In this document: one piece after another, positions 16,496 through 24,572 of the stretch
How the letters are laid out: each line of letters starts with the position of its first letter
How positions within the stretch are numbered: position 1 is the first letter of the stretch
Assembly: GCA_963818925.1 (NCBI GenBank)
Contig: CAWFTN010000001.1
Location: 558,001-622,000, forward strand
DNA length: 64,000 bases
From: JAMXLG01 sp963818925
GTDB lineage: Bacteria; Vulcanimicrobiota; Vulcanimicrobiia; Vulcanimicrobiales; Vulcanimicrobiaceae
Reading direction: 5' to 3'
Translations under genes and position numbers: made by a program
Notes under the pieces: model-generated
The model's input: only the letters and a program-made list of their open reading frames with translations
What the model was told of the DNA's origin: nothing
Databases searched by the model: none

Positions 16496-17749
16496 ATGCG
16501 GTTACGCCTTCTGATTATCGTGGTCCTCATCGGACTTTCGATCTTCATCAACTACATCGATCGCGGAAATTTGGCGACTGCGGCGACGCTCGTTCAAAAA
16601 GAACTGCATCTCGCGCCCTCACAGCTCGGCTTCCTACTGACGGCGTTTTTCATCACGTATATGCCAATGCAGCCCTTGGTCGGTTGGCTAGTTGATAAAT
16701 ACACTGCGAGTACCGTCCTCGTCGTTGGCTTTTTCATTTGGTCGTTGGCGACCTTACTTAGCGCGTTTGCCGCCGGGTTTGCGTTGCTCTTTGCCTGCAG
16801 GCTACTGCTTGGACTGGGCGAGTCCGTCTCGTTCCCATCCATGGCAAAGCTTTTAGCAGAAAACGTAAGCGAAAAGCAACGTTGTTTTGCCAACGGTATT
16901 ATTCAAGCAGGCCTTGCGTTTGGATCGGCTTTCGGAATCTTCGTTGGCAGCGCGGTGATCGCGGAACACGGTTGGCGCCCGTTCTTTGTTGGTTGCGGAT
17001 TGCTTAGCATGCTGTGGATTGTTGCGTGGCGCTTTGTGTCGCGCGGACAGCTTCGTAAAAGAAGCGAGGATGTGTCATCCGCGCAGATGCCCGCTTTCGG
17101 CCTGATCCTGCGCGAGCCCACGCTTTGGGGCGCGTCACTCGGGCATTTCGGCGGTAATCTCGTACTGTATTTCACTATCAGCTGGATTCCGTACTACCTA
17201 GTGCACGAGCGGGGATGGACCATCTCGCAGATGGGACTTATCGCCGGGTCAGCATCGCTCGCTGCCGGGATGTCGATGATTGTTTTTGGGTTTGTCTCGG
17301 ATCGTGCAATCGGCCGCGGCGCCTCGCCGACGGTGGTGAGGAAGGCGGCGTTCGCGATAGGCGGATTGGGAGGCGCGATCGCGCTGCTCGGCTGCGGCTA
17401 TTCGCACGGTGCGAATGCATCCGCCGCATGGCTCGTCGCTTCCGGCTTCTTTAGTGGATTCGTCGGTCTCAATACGTACGTGGTCGCACAGACGAAAGCG
17501 GGAGACGCGACTGGGAGGTGGGTTGGCATACAAAATATGCTCGCCAACGCCGCCGGTCTGATCGCTCCGGTGCTTACCGGAGTGCTTGTCGAGGCGACGG
17601 GGAATTTCAAGTTGCCATTTGCATTGGCCGCCGTCGCGGCCGTTGGCAGTGCGCTCGCCTGGACACTCCTGACCGGGAAGATCGAGCCGATCGATTGGAA
17701 AGCGCGAGCAACTGCTCGTTCTTACGTACCGGCGCTCGTCGTTAAATAG
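16496..17749 (+). CDS. MFS transporter, anion:cation symporter (ACS)-like
   Basis: 417 residues from ATG 16496 (an in-frame TTG at 16469 adds nine). There are twelve hydrophobic segments. The first loop has the ACS-type FINYIDRGNLATAA, followed by QLGFLLTAFFITYMPMQPLVGWLVDKY, very close to hexuronate, glucarate and phthalate permeases of this family. A second-half motif is GFVSDRAIGRG after segment 8. It should take up an organic anion with protons across the cytoplasmic membrane; the substrate is not predictable. It is flanked on both sides by ATLF-type repeat copies (C upstream, D downstream). Confidence 0.87.
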   Translation: MRLRLLIIVVLIGLSIFINYIDRGNLATAATLVQKELHLAPSQLGFLLTAFFITYMPMQPLVGWLVDKYTASTVLVVGFFIWSLATLLSAFAAGFALLFACRLLLGLGESVSFPSMAKLLAENVSEKQRCFANGIIQAGLAFGSAFGIFVGSAVIAEHGWRPFFVGCGLLSMLWIVAWRFVSRGQLRKRSEDVSSAQMPAFGLILREPTLWGASLGHFGGNLVLYFTISWIPYYLVHERGWTISQMGLIAGSASLAAGMSMIVFGFVSDRAIGRGASPTVVRKAAFAIGGLGGAIALLGCGYSHGANASAAWLVASGFFSGFVGLNTYVVAQTKAGDATGRWVGIQNMLANAAGLIAPVLTGVLVEATGNFKLPFALAAVAAVGSALAWTLLTGKIEPIDWKARATARSYVPALVVK

Positions 17750-17762
17750 CGGCTCCGCTCTG

Positions 17763-17924
17763 CTATGCTGCCATCATAAACGCATGCTGGAAAAGGCGTT
17801 CGATATACTGATAGAGCATTGCGTCGACTTTACGTAACCGCGCTTTTGTCGCACGAGGCCAATGCGACGTCGGGTGGTTGACCTCCACAAACGCGCGCAG
17901 CCCCTCGGCAATTATGTGGAATTA
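17763..17924 (-). repeat. ATLF 3'-end repeat, copy D (open frame)
   Basis: The minus strand encodes FHIIAEGLRAFVEVNHPTSH, then WPRATKARLRKVDAMLYQYI and ERLFQ, to TAG 17763. A TAA lies immediately before the FHII codons, so it cannot be translated as part of a longer protein. The right border is GCAATTATGTGGAATTA. Confidence 0.85.
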
Positions 17925-17958
17925 GCGGCGTAGCCGAGCCCGTCGGAGGCCGGCGGAG

Positions 17959-18370
17959 CTATCTACGACGGCAGTCGTCACGTTGAAAGCGGAGATTCTT
18001 TACGGCGCGAAAGGTGCTGACAAGCATGACCTTCGTGCACGATGCGGCAGTATCGGCGTCAGCAAAGGTGGCGTGCGCGAACCAGCACTGATCTCCAGTG
18101 AATTCGCTTTTTGTCGCGGCCCTGAGGTGAACCGGCGGACCCATGAGGCGCGGCGTGCGACGAGCGCGTCTCCCTCCATGGACACGTCGTACGACGTATC
18201 CAATTCGTCGCTGCGATACCGGCCGAGGTATCGGCGCAGCTCTCCGATCGTTGGCCGAAACGAAGAAGCCGGCGGGGAAGGCCGGCCGTTGGCGTTAGAG
18301 CAGTCGGCCTGGCACGAGCCGGATAGAGCGCATGCTCGATTCGGTCTACATAATCGGCTGCGTCGCAAAC
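17959..18370 (-). pseudogene. Remnant of a beta-lactamase-family serine hydrolase (C-terminal domain)
   Basis: On the minus strand, the frame around 18130-18300 encodes IGELRRYLGRYRSDELDTSY, then DVSMEGDALVARRASW, typical of the lipocalin-like C-terminal domain that follows class-C-like serine hydrolase domains. Homology continues after a one-base shift near 18145 in another frame (GPPVHLRAATKSEFTGDQCW, ending TFRAVKNLRFQR). No catalytic SxxK domain is visible upstream, so only the tail of the gene remains. The rest of 18371-18657 shows nothing I can support. Confidence 0.55.
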
Positions 18371-18657
18371 GAGTCGGGCCTTCTTGCCAAACTACTCTCC
18401 CGTATCTACGTTTACGGCCGTGGCCATTCCATAGCCTGAGTTCCAGCGTCGCTGCACATCAGCTTCCAGCTAGTTGTCGACGGTTTCCGGCCTTACGTGT
18501 TGCCTCGCGGAGACGATCGCATAGTGCAGGGTCGGATCAAAAGACGCGGGTGACCAGGTAGACCCGCCTGCCGATTTTTTCGCACCGGAAGGTGCGCCGA
18601 TTTGAGAAGGTTTTAGGATCGGCGAATCACGGCCCCGGTCGCGCGATTTAGTATGTA

Positions 18658-18939
18658 GAAAGCACCGGTTTTCCCGACTTCCCCAACAGCGGCAACGGTC
18701 TTGCCCAGCCTGTCCACCGTGTCGAAGAGGATCCCCCGAGTGCTTCAGACGCGTTTTCTAAGGCGCATGGAGGCGCATACGCCGGTCTCTTAGTTACCAT
18801 CGGAGTCGACGGCACGGCTTCGAATGTCAAAATTTCCGTGCAAGTATTTGGCGTTCGCCAAAGCGGCGGTGAGAGCCGCCGCGCCGCAAATGCGCAACTG
18901 CGAGCGTGCGTCCGGCGGAAAATTGGAGTTCGGCATTGA
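18658..18939 (+). pseudogene. Possible TonB C-terminal-like remnant
   Basis: An open frame of 93 codons follows a TAG at 18655 and lacks any start codon. It contains AYAGLLVTIGVDGTASNVKI followed by a Ser/Gly turn and RRAANAQL, which follows the strand-DGT-strand-helix pattern of TonB C-terminal domains but lacks the final YxP part. The identification is tentative. Confidence 0.3.
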
Positions 18940-18954
18940 CGTGCAACGATAAAA

Positions 18955-19119
18955 CTATGCGGCAGCTTTTCGGAAGTCCGCGTCGAAGAGGCGCTTAACA
19001 TAGTTAAATAACGGCGGATCGACCTCCCGTAATCGCTCCTTCGTCGCGCGCGGCCAGTGCGACGTCGCGTCATTAATCTCCACATAAGCGCGTAGCGCCT
19101 CTGCAATTATGTGGAATTG
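18955..19119 (-). repeat. ATLF 3'-end repeat, copy E (open frame)
   Basis: The minus strand encodes FHIIAEALRAYVEINDATSH, then WPRATKERLREVDPPLFNYV and KRLF, to TAG 18955. The right border, GCAATTATGTGGAATTGG, lies 24 nt from the stop of the minus-strand MFS gene, leaving no room for a 5' gene portion. Confidence 0.85.
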
Positions 19120-19142
19120 GAAGTGTCCTTAGCGAGACGCGG

Positions 19143-20255
19143 TTACGCGCTGTCGGCGATCGCACGGCCTCTGGGTGCTAGCAGCAGCGCTAGTGCAGCC
19201 GGCGCGCCGGCGATGCCGGCGAGTAGGGCGGCTCTTTCGCCGGATTGATGCAACAAGACACCACCAAGTACCGGGCCGGCCGCAAAGCCCGCTGTCGTTG
19301 CTGCAGAAGCGAGTGCAAACGTTGCCGCAGATGCGCCGCGCAACTTTAGCGCGTGAAGTTGGAGCGGCGCAAACGCGGCCCAGGCGAAATTGAACGCGCC
19401 CAGTGACATCACGAACGCGATCGAAGAGGCTGACAACGAGAGCGCGACGATGGCGGCTATATTCAACGCGCCTGCCGCGATCAACGAACGGAATCCCGAA
19501 AATCGCGATGGAAGCCACGCCACGACGGCGGATCCCGCAAAACCGCAGAGTGCGCCAACCGAGAGGCCTCCGCCGAGCAACGTGCCGGTTACGCCGCGGC
19601 TTTCGGCGAGCCGCTCGAGAAACGGCCATATGGCACATTGCGCCGTAAAGAAGACGAAGATGCTCAGTAATCCCATCGGCTCCACTTCGGGAAAGACAAG
19701 CCGCTCTGCAGGCGGCACGACGTCGAGCGGTGCCAGCGCTGCAAAAAGAACGGCAACACCCACGATCGCGATCGTAACGAACGGTGCGTGCCAGCCATAG
19801 ACCGCGAGCAACCACGTAACGATCGGGAACGCAATCACCGCGGTCAAAGTCTGGACGATACCAAACCATGCAAAGAGGCGATGCGTGGCGCTGCTTCGCG
19901 AAATGGCCGCAAACGCGACGGCGAGCATAACGCCTTCGCTTAGTCCGGTGAGCGCGCGCAGCGATGCGAGTGCAGTAATGGATGAAATGCTGGCAGTAGC
20001 AACGTTCGAGAGCACGTAAACGAGCGGGCCGGCCCCGGTTACCGTACGCAAGCCGAACCGTTTGACGAGCCCTAACATGAGCGCGCTGCCCACAATTGCC
20101 GCGAGACTCTCGAGTCCAAGGATCGATCCAAGCGAGGACGAGTCGAGGCTGAACCCGCGGGCGATTGCAGGCGCGAGCGCGGGTTCGACGTTGACGAAGA
20201 GCGCGCCGAGTGTCGCTAGGGCAAGGGCGCGCGCGGCGTCAGTGCGTGAGATCAC
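19143..20255 (-). CDS. MFS transporter (sugar-efflux/YNFM-like size), probable export of a small metabolite
   Basis: 370 residues, GTG start overlapping the stop of the 2OG oxygenase gene by 3 nt (GTGA), so the two are translationally coupled. About twelve hydrophobic segments, short loops and Arg between segments 2 and 3 (GLVKRFGLRTVTGAG) indicate an MFS carrier. No signature assigns a substrate. Coupling to an oxygenase and divergence from a LysR-type regulator suggest a small inducible pathway in which the oxygenase acts on, or makes, the transported compound. Confidence 0.83.
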   Translation of the reverse strand: MISRTDAARALALATLGALFVNVEPALAPAIARGFSLDSSSLGSILGLESLAAIVGSALMLGLVKRFGLRTVTGAGPLVYVLSNVATASISSITALASLRALTGLSEGVMLAVAFAAISRSSATHRLFAWFGIVQTLTAVIAFPIVTWLLAVYGWHAPFVTIAIVGVAVLFAALAPLDVVPPAERLVFPEVEPMGLLSIFVFFTAQCAIWPFLERLAESRGVTGTLLGGGLSVGALCGFAGSAVVAWLPSRFSGFRSLIAAGALNIAAIVALSLSASSIAFVMSLGAFNFAWAAFAPLQLHALKLRGASAATFALASAATTAGFAAGPVLGGVLLHQSGERAALLAGIAGAPAALALLLAPRGRAIADSA

Positions 20256-21037
20256 GCGTGAAGTGGCGTTCTTCCGAATGTTCGCATGTGGATCGATTCG
20301 TCGTGGATCAGATTGGGAACCCGGTCGTAACTGAAAAGCGCGATGATCCTTGTACGTCTCCCGCGCACCGGCGTCACCCGATGGAGGCTGCGTTTTCCGA
20401 CGAAAATGGCAAGCGTCCCGGGCGTGGCTCGTATAGAACGCAGCTCGCTGTTTCCGTCCATGATTGCGGCGACCGTTTCAAAATGCGGTTCGTCGGCCGA
20501 TCGAACGAACGGCGCAAATTCGAAAACGCCGCCCTCCTGCGCATCCTGCAGCAGTAGCGAAACGACGAAATCGTTTCCGTCGAAATGCCACCCGTGTTCG
20601 TCGCCGTCGCGTAAGAACGTGAGCGTCAAACCGAGCATAGGATCGCCCAACGGGTACAGGTGCGGCTCTTGTAAGATCTCCGCGACGAAGTGCACCAATT
20701 GTGCATCGCGATAGAGCGTTTCGAGTGCGCCGTCCGCGCGCAGCTGATCGTTCGCGACGGCATTGAGCGCATAGCGATGCAATCGCCGAGTCGGATGATC
20801 CTCATCGCCGGTGGCTTCGTGCGCGAGATACGCCGTGTAGTTTTGATTGCGGCGATAGGCCGCCAGTTCGACTTCCCGAGCCTCGTCCAGCATCACCTGG
20901 AGTGCCGCAGGCGTCACAAAGTTCTCGAGGATAACCGAGCCTTCGGCCGCCATTGCCGCGTGCGCTTGCGCGATGACGGCCGAGCGGCGCTCCGGCGCGA
21001 GATAGCGGTCGAAATCGACCAGTTCGTTGAGCGTCAT
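20252..21037 (-). CDS. 2-oxoglutarate/Fe(II)-dependent oxygenase
   Basis: 261 residues from ATG 21037; alternative starts at 21061 and 21106 exist and no ribosome site is decisive. The double-stranded beta-helix core has the iron site HxD in WHFDGNDFVVSLLLQ, and the distal His plus the 2OG-binding Arg in SLHRVTPVRGRRTRIIALFSY. The arrangement resembles the HalD/BesD type of amino-acid-modifying enzymes, but Asp is retained where the halogenases have Gly, so hydroxylation is expected. The substrate is unknown. It is first gene of a two-gene unit with an MFS transporter, divergent from a LysR-type gene. Confidence 0.78.
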   Translation of the reverse strand: MTLNELVDFDRYLAPERRSAVIAQAHAAMAAEGSVILENFVTPAALQVMLDEAREVELAAYRRNQNYTAYLAHEATGDEDHPTRRLHRYALNAVANDQLRADGALETLYRDAQLVHFVAEILQEPHLYPLGDPMLGLTLTFLRDGDEHGWHFDGNDFVVSLLLQDAQEGGVFEFAPFVRSADEPHFETVAAIMDGNSELRSIRATPGTLAIFVGKRSLHRVTPVRGRRTRIIALFSYDRVPNLIHDESIHMRTFGRTPLHA

Positions 21038-21145
21038 ACCGGAGCTATATGGTGTGGGCATGCGTTTCGTCAAGCGACCGATGACAACGAGCGCGATCCA
21101 AACCAAAATGGCACACTCGCCATGCTTTTATGATATAGCAATACC

Positions 21146-22037
21146 ATGACACGGACAGGCGTTGCCGATCTCTTCCGGGCGCTCGTCGCTTTCGAAGCCG
21201 TGGCCCGATCCGGCAGCTTCAGCGGCGCCGCGTCAGAACTACGGATTGCCCAATCGGCGCTGAGCCGTCACGTCGCGCGCCTCGAACATCGCCTCGGTCA
21301 ACCGCTTCTCAAGCGGCACGCGCGAGGCGTCGCAGTGACGGGCGCCGGCGCCGTCCTCGCGACGCACGTGCGCGAAGCATGCGACGTGCTCGCCGACGCG
21401 ATCGATACGCTGGAACCGAATGCTGCAAACTTGCGTTTGACCATCGCGAGCAGTCACGACATCGCCGCCATGTGGCTCATCGCTCGAATCAACCGGTTTC
21501 GAGCTCGCCGTCCGGATGTCGATGTTCGACTGGCCGTTCGTGACCTACGACGCGTTTGACGACGAGAACGTCGACCTCTCACTTCGCTTCGGCACCGGAG
21601 CCTGGACCCAGTACCGAAGCGTTGCGCTGTTCGACGAAGAGGTCTTCGCAGTTTGCGCACCGTCGCTGCTGGCGACCACCAGTGCGCTGCGAAAAGTGCA
21701 GGCACCGCAAGATCTGTTGAGCGCGCCCTTGATTCATATCGCGCCTAGTCGCGGCGTTGACTGGTCCACATGGTTGCGCGCGCTAGGCGCACGTGCGCCC
21801 AAAACGCGCAGCCTGCTGTATCCCACGTTACAAACATCGCTCGACGCCGCCGTCCGCGGCGAAGGAGTCGCGTTATTCTGGCGGCACCTCAATGACGAGC
21901 TAATCGACCGCGGACAGTTGGTTCGCTTGGGACCATGGATCGTCAAAAGCGGCGAGTCGCTCTATGCCGTCTTCAAGTCACGCTCCCCACTGATCGAGGA
22001 ATTGCTCGTCGACCTGAATCCTGATGCGAAGCACTAG
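21146..22037 (+). pseudogene. LysR-type transcriptional regulator gene with one frameshift
   Basis: The first frame (21146-21559) encodes a LysR winged-helix domain (FEAVARSGSFSGAASELRI, QSALSRHVARLEHRLGQPLL) and the beginning of the effector domain, ending shortly after DVRLAV. The homology continues in the next frame (TYDAFDDENVDLSLRFGTG to 22037) with a normal C-terminal substrate-binding half. The frame change corresponds to one extra base near 21540, within GTTCGTGACCTACGAC; there is no homopolymer there to suggest programmed slippage. Joined, the protein would be about 296 residues, the usual LysR length. It diverges from the oxygenase-MFS pair, its likely target. Confidence 0.8.
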
Positions 22038-22064
22038 GCCTGCGGTCATCGCCGAGCACGAGAT

Positions 22065-22643
22065 TCATGCCGCTGCCTTGAACGAATATCGGAACAGGCG
22101 ATCGACATACTCATATAACTCCGGGTCAACTTTTCGCAGTCGCGCCTTGGTCGCTCGTGGCCAATGTGATGCAACGTCATTAATCTCCACAAACGCGCGT
22201 AGCCCCTCGGCAAAATACTCATCGATTCCGGTTGCTGCGTACGGCGTCACGAACGACGTTGCGTTCGTAAAGAGGTTGCGTAGCTTGGGATCGATACCGG
22301 AATGATAGACGCCGCCGCCTAGCGCGCAATCCAGTGCGTGACCGAACTCATGGGCAATCGTCATTGCGCTGCGAGACCGAAGATAGATCGTCCGTTCTTC
22401 GACGACGAAAAGGCCCGCTGGTGGTGCGGGCCAGAGATCCACGTCGATCCCGAGGCGCGCAAGCGCCGGCGATGCAGACGCGTATCGTTCACCTCGGCGA
22501 AGTGGAGCAACACTGATGCCGCGATCTAATGCAAAGCGCAACGCGTACGTTCCATAACGCCGCAACGTTTGCACGATAGATGCAACGCTGAAACGGCGAT
22601 CGTGACGAATGAGGGCAGTGGCGAGCGAGACGCAGTCGTGCAT
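22065..22643 (-). CDS. ATLF-like (anthrax lethal factor catalytic-type) zinc metallopeptidase
   Basis: 192 residues. The zincin motif HEFGH (TIAHEFGHALDCALGGG) is followed by DEYFAEGLRAFVE about 45 residues later, whose Glu is the expected third ligand; this HExxH plus E arrangement with a short domain matches the ATLF family. No signal peptide or delivery domain is visible, so it may act in the cytoplasm or be released by an unknown route. The last 50 codons are the source-like sequence for five short repeats at 15.1-19.1 kb. The start could lie further in; no strong ribosome site is seen. Confidence 0.72.
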   Translation of the reverse strand: MHDCVSLATALIRHDRRFSVASIVQTLRRYGTYALRFALDRGISVAPLRRGERYASASPALARLGIDVDLWPAPPAGLFVVEERTIYLRSRSAMTIAHEFGHALDCALGGGVYHSGIDPKLRNLFTNATSFVTPYAATGIDEYFAEGLRAFVEINDVASHWPRATKARLRKVDPELYEYVDRLFRYSFKAAA

Positions 22644-22699
22644 CGCAATATCGTTGCGTCACGACATTGCGACCACGTTGCTGGAAAATTAGACGCGCG

Positions 22700-23134
22700 T
22701 TAGCCGCGAACTACGAGCACCGGAACGTCGGCGCGACGCAAAACGCCTTCGGAGACGCTGCCGAGGAAGAGGCGCGATAATCCGTGGCGTCCGTGCGTGC
22801 CGAGCGCGATCAGATCGACGTGCTCGTCTTTCGCGATGTTGAGGATTTCGTCGACGGCTTCACCTTCGCCGGTCATTTCTATCGAGCGTACGCCGGCAGT
22901 GGTACACGCCGTCGTTGCCTCGGCGAGAATTGTCTTCGCGTCGTCGCGCATGATTTCGATCGCATCGAGCGGATACGGCGTTTCGTACCCCGCGATCGCC
23001 AGCAGTTTTGTAACATCGACGACGTTCACCAGAACGAGACGCGCCGAAAACGCCTTTGCGATTTCCGTGGCTTGACGCAAGGCCGCCTGTGCTGCTTCCG
23101 ATGTATCTACGGCTACAAGAATAGACGTAATCAA
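22700..23134 (-). CDS. Universal stress protein (UspA family)
   Basis: 144 residues, a single Usp domain. The N-terminal strand ILVAVDTSEAAQAAL, and GTHGRHGLSRLFLGSVSEGV near the C-terminus with the G-x2-G-x9-G-S/T ATP-binding pattern, place it with nucleotide-binding Usp proteins. It is a cytoplasmic stress-related protein without a defined reaction. It diverges from a response regulator gene 86 bp away. A second, distinct Usp gene lies at 25037-25468. Confidence 0.9.
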   Translation of the reverse strand: MITSILVAVDTSEAAQAALRQATEIAKAFSARLVLVNVVDVTKLLAIAGYETPYPLDAIEIMRDDAKTILAEATTACTTAGVRSIEMTGEGEAVDEILNIAKDEHVDLIALGTHGRHGLSRLFLGSVSEGVLRRADVPVLVVRG

Positions 23135-23220
23135 GATTTTCTTAGTCTAAATGGACTAGTGGAAGCGCTTGGGAACGTTGCGCGAAGGTGGGCTATCCCG
23201 CAAAGGCGTACGTTGGGGGC

Positions 23221-23907
23221 GTGAAGCGCGTTCTTGTCGTCGACGACGAACCGCAAATCGGTGAAGTGCTCCATGCGTATCTCGAACGCGAGGGGTTCGA
23301 AGCGGTTGTGCGGATGACCGTCAAGGACGCGCTGGCTGAAGTGGAATTGGCGCCACCCGACTTGGCGATTCTCGATATCACGCTTCCCGACGGTAATGGT
23401 CTCGATGTGTTGCGCTCGGTCTCAGAACAGCGTATTCCCGTCATCATGTTGACGGCGAGAACGGAAGAGATCGACCGGATCGTCGGGTTGGAACTTGGAG
23501 CGGACGACTACATCACGAAACCGTTTTCGGCACGCGAAGTCGTCGCACGAGTACGCGCGGTGTTGCGACGTTCCGCAGCCGGCGCCGAAGGCGTGCACCC
23601 GAATGGACATCACATACGCATCGGCGCACTGGAGATAGATCCGGGCGCGCACGAAGTTCGCGTCGGTGGAACATCGATCTCACTGACGCCTGCGGAGTTC
23701 CGAATTCTAACGGTGTTAGCGGGACATCCCGGACAAGTGTTTACGCGCAGCCAGTTGCTGGACAGGATCAACGACGACGGTTCGATTTTCGAACGCACGC
23801 TCGATCGTCACATCAACAATCTACGCCGAAAAATAGAGCCGAACGCCGCAGAGCCGGAGTATGTAATCACGGTCTACGGCGTCGGCTACAAGATGAAGAG
23901 AGCTTAG
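23221..23907 (+). CDS. OmpR/PhoB-family response regulator (orphan)
   Basis: 228 residues from GTG 23221, which follows a GGGGG stretch; the upstream frame from 23188 adds only MGYPAKAYVGG. The receiver domain has the acidic pair VVDDE, phospho-acceptor Asp in LAILDITLPDGNGL, Thr in MLTART and Lys in YITKPFSAREV. The C-terminal winged helix ends in RTLDRHINNLRRKIEP and VYGVGYKM, typical of the OmpR family. No sensor kinase gene is adjacent, so its signal is unknown. It is convergent with the Fur-family gene, with the stops overlapping. Confidence 0.93.
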   Translation: MKRVLVVDDEPQIGEVLHAYLEREGFEAVVRMTVKDALAEVELAPPDLAILDITLPDGNGLDVLRSVSEQRIPVIMLTARTEEIDRIVGLELGADDYITKPFSAREVVARVRAVLRRSAAGAEGVHPNGHHIRIGALEIDPGAHEVRVGGTSISLTPAEFRILTVLAGHPGQVFTRSQLLDRINDDGSIFERTLDRHINNLRRKIEPNAAEPEYVITVYGVGYKMKRA

Positions 23908-24329
23908 TTTGCCGACGCGGTTGTGTGGCCGCAGTGCGCGCAACGGCCTTGCAGACTCACCGACCCGCCGGTGATTTCCGCGCCGAGGCGCTTCGCCGCG
24001 TCGGTAATGACGTCTTCGGGGAGCGAAAACGCTACGTCCGAAACCGTTCCGCATTCGACGCAACGGAAGTGTGCGTGCGGGGGTGCCGCTGTTTCATAGT
24101 ATGCGCTGTCCGCGCCTGGAAGCGCGATCTCGGCGACGAGTCCCATGTCGCGGAGACGGGTGAGTGCGCGATATACGGTAGTGAAACCGATACCTGGGCG
24201 CCGCGTCCGTGCGAGTTCATACAGTTCGGCCATGGGCAGGTGGCGTCCGACCCCTTGCTCCTGGACGATGTCATAGACGAGTCGATGGTTTTTCGAGAGC
24301 CTGCTCTCGTCCAATTCAACGGCGTTCAT
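23904..24329 (-). CDS. Fur-family metalloregulator
   Basis: 141 residues. The winged helix GIGFTTVYRALTRLRDMGLV carries the recognition helix. Two CxxC pairs (CVEC and CAHC) form the structural zinc site, and HAHFRC supplies regulatory metal ligands. The family includes Fur, Zur, PerR and Mur; the sequence alone does not decide which metal or peroxide is sensed. It is transcribed away from the 24573 gene, with 240 bp of structured leader between them. Confidence 0.9.
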   Translation of the reverse strand: MNAVELDESRLSKNHRLVYDIVQEQGVGRHLPMAELYELARTRRPGIGFTTVYRALTRLRDMGLVAEIALPGADSAYYETAAPPHAHFRCVECGTVSDVAFSLPEDVITDAAKRLGAEITGGSVSLQGRCAHCGHTTASAN

Positions 24330-24439
24330 GGTACCTCGGAGATTCTATCACGTGGTCTCGGCCCTGTCGAAAACGAAAGTCGATTCCGGTGTGATGGGCG
24401 AAGCAATAGTGAAACTTGAGCAGCGGCTGTCAACGCGAT

Positions 24440-24527
24440 GAATGATCCCGTCGCAAGCGACGGTGACCTGCGTTGCCATGCGACGAGGGTACCGTACCGG
24501 CGAGAAGAGTTAGTGAAAAACTCTTCC
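24440..24527 (+). promoter_or_regulatory. Structured leader region with two hairpins
   Basis: CCGTCGC (24450-24456) pairs with GCGACGG (24459-24465), and GAAGAGTT (24504-24511) pairs with AACTCTTC (24519-24526). Both precede the 24573 gene. I recognise no known riboswitch class. Confidence 0.35.
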
Positions 24528-24572
24528 AGTCGCCTTCCTCAGCCTCTCGCCGCCTTCTCGTAGGCTCGAAAC

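Noticed and set aside
15081..19119. Integron-like cassette array (repeats downstream of genes)
   Set aside because: The repeats encode a conserved protein segment rather than attC-type hairpins with R' and R'' sites, and no integrase gene is present.
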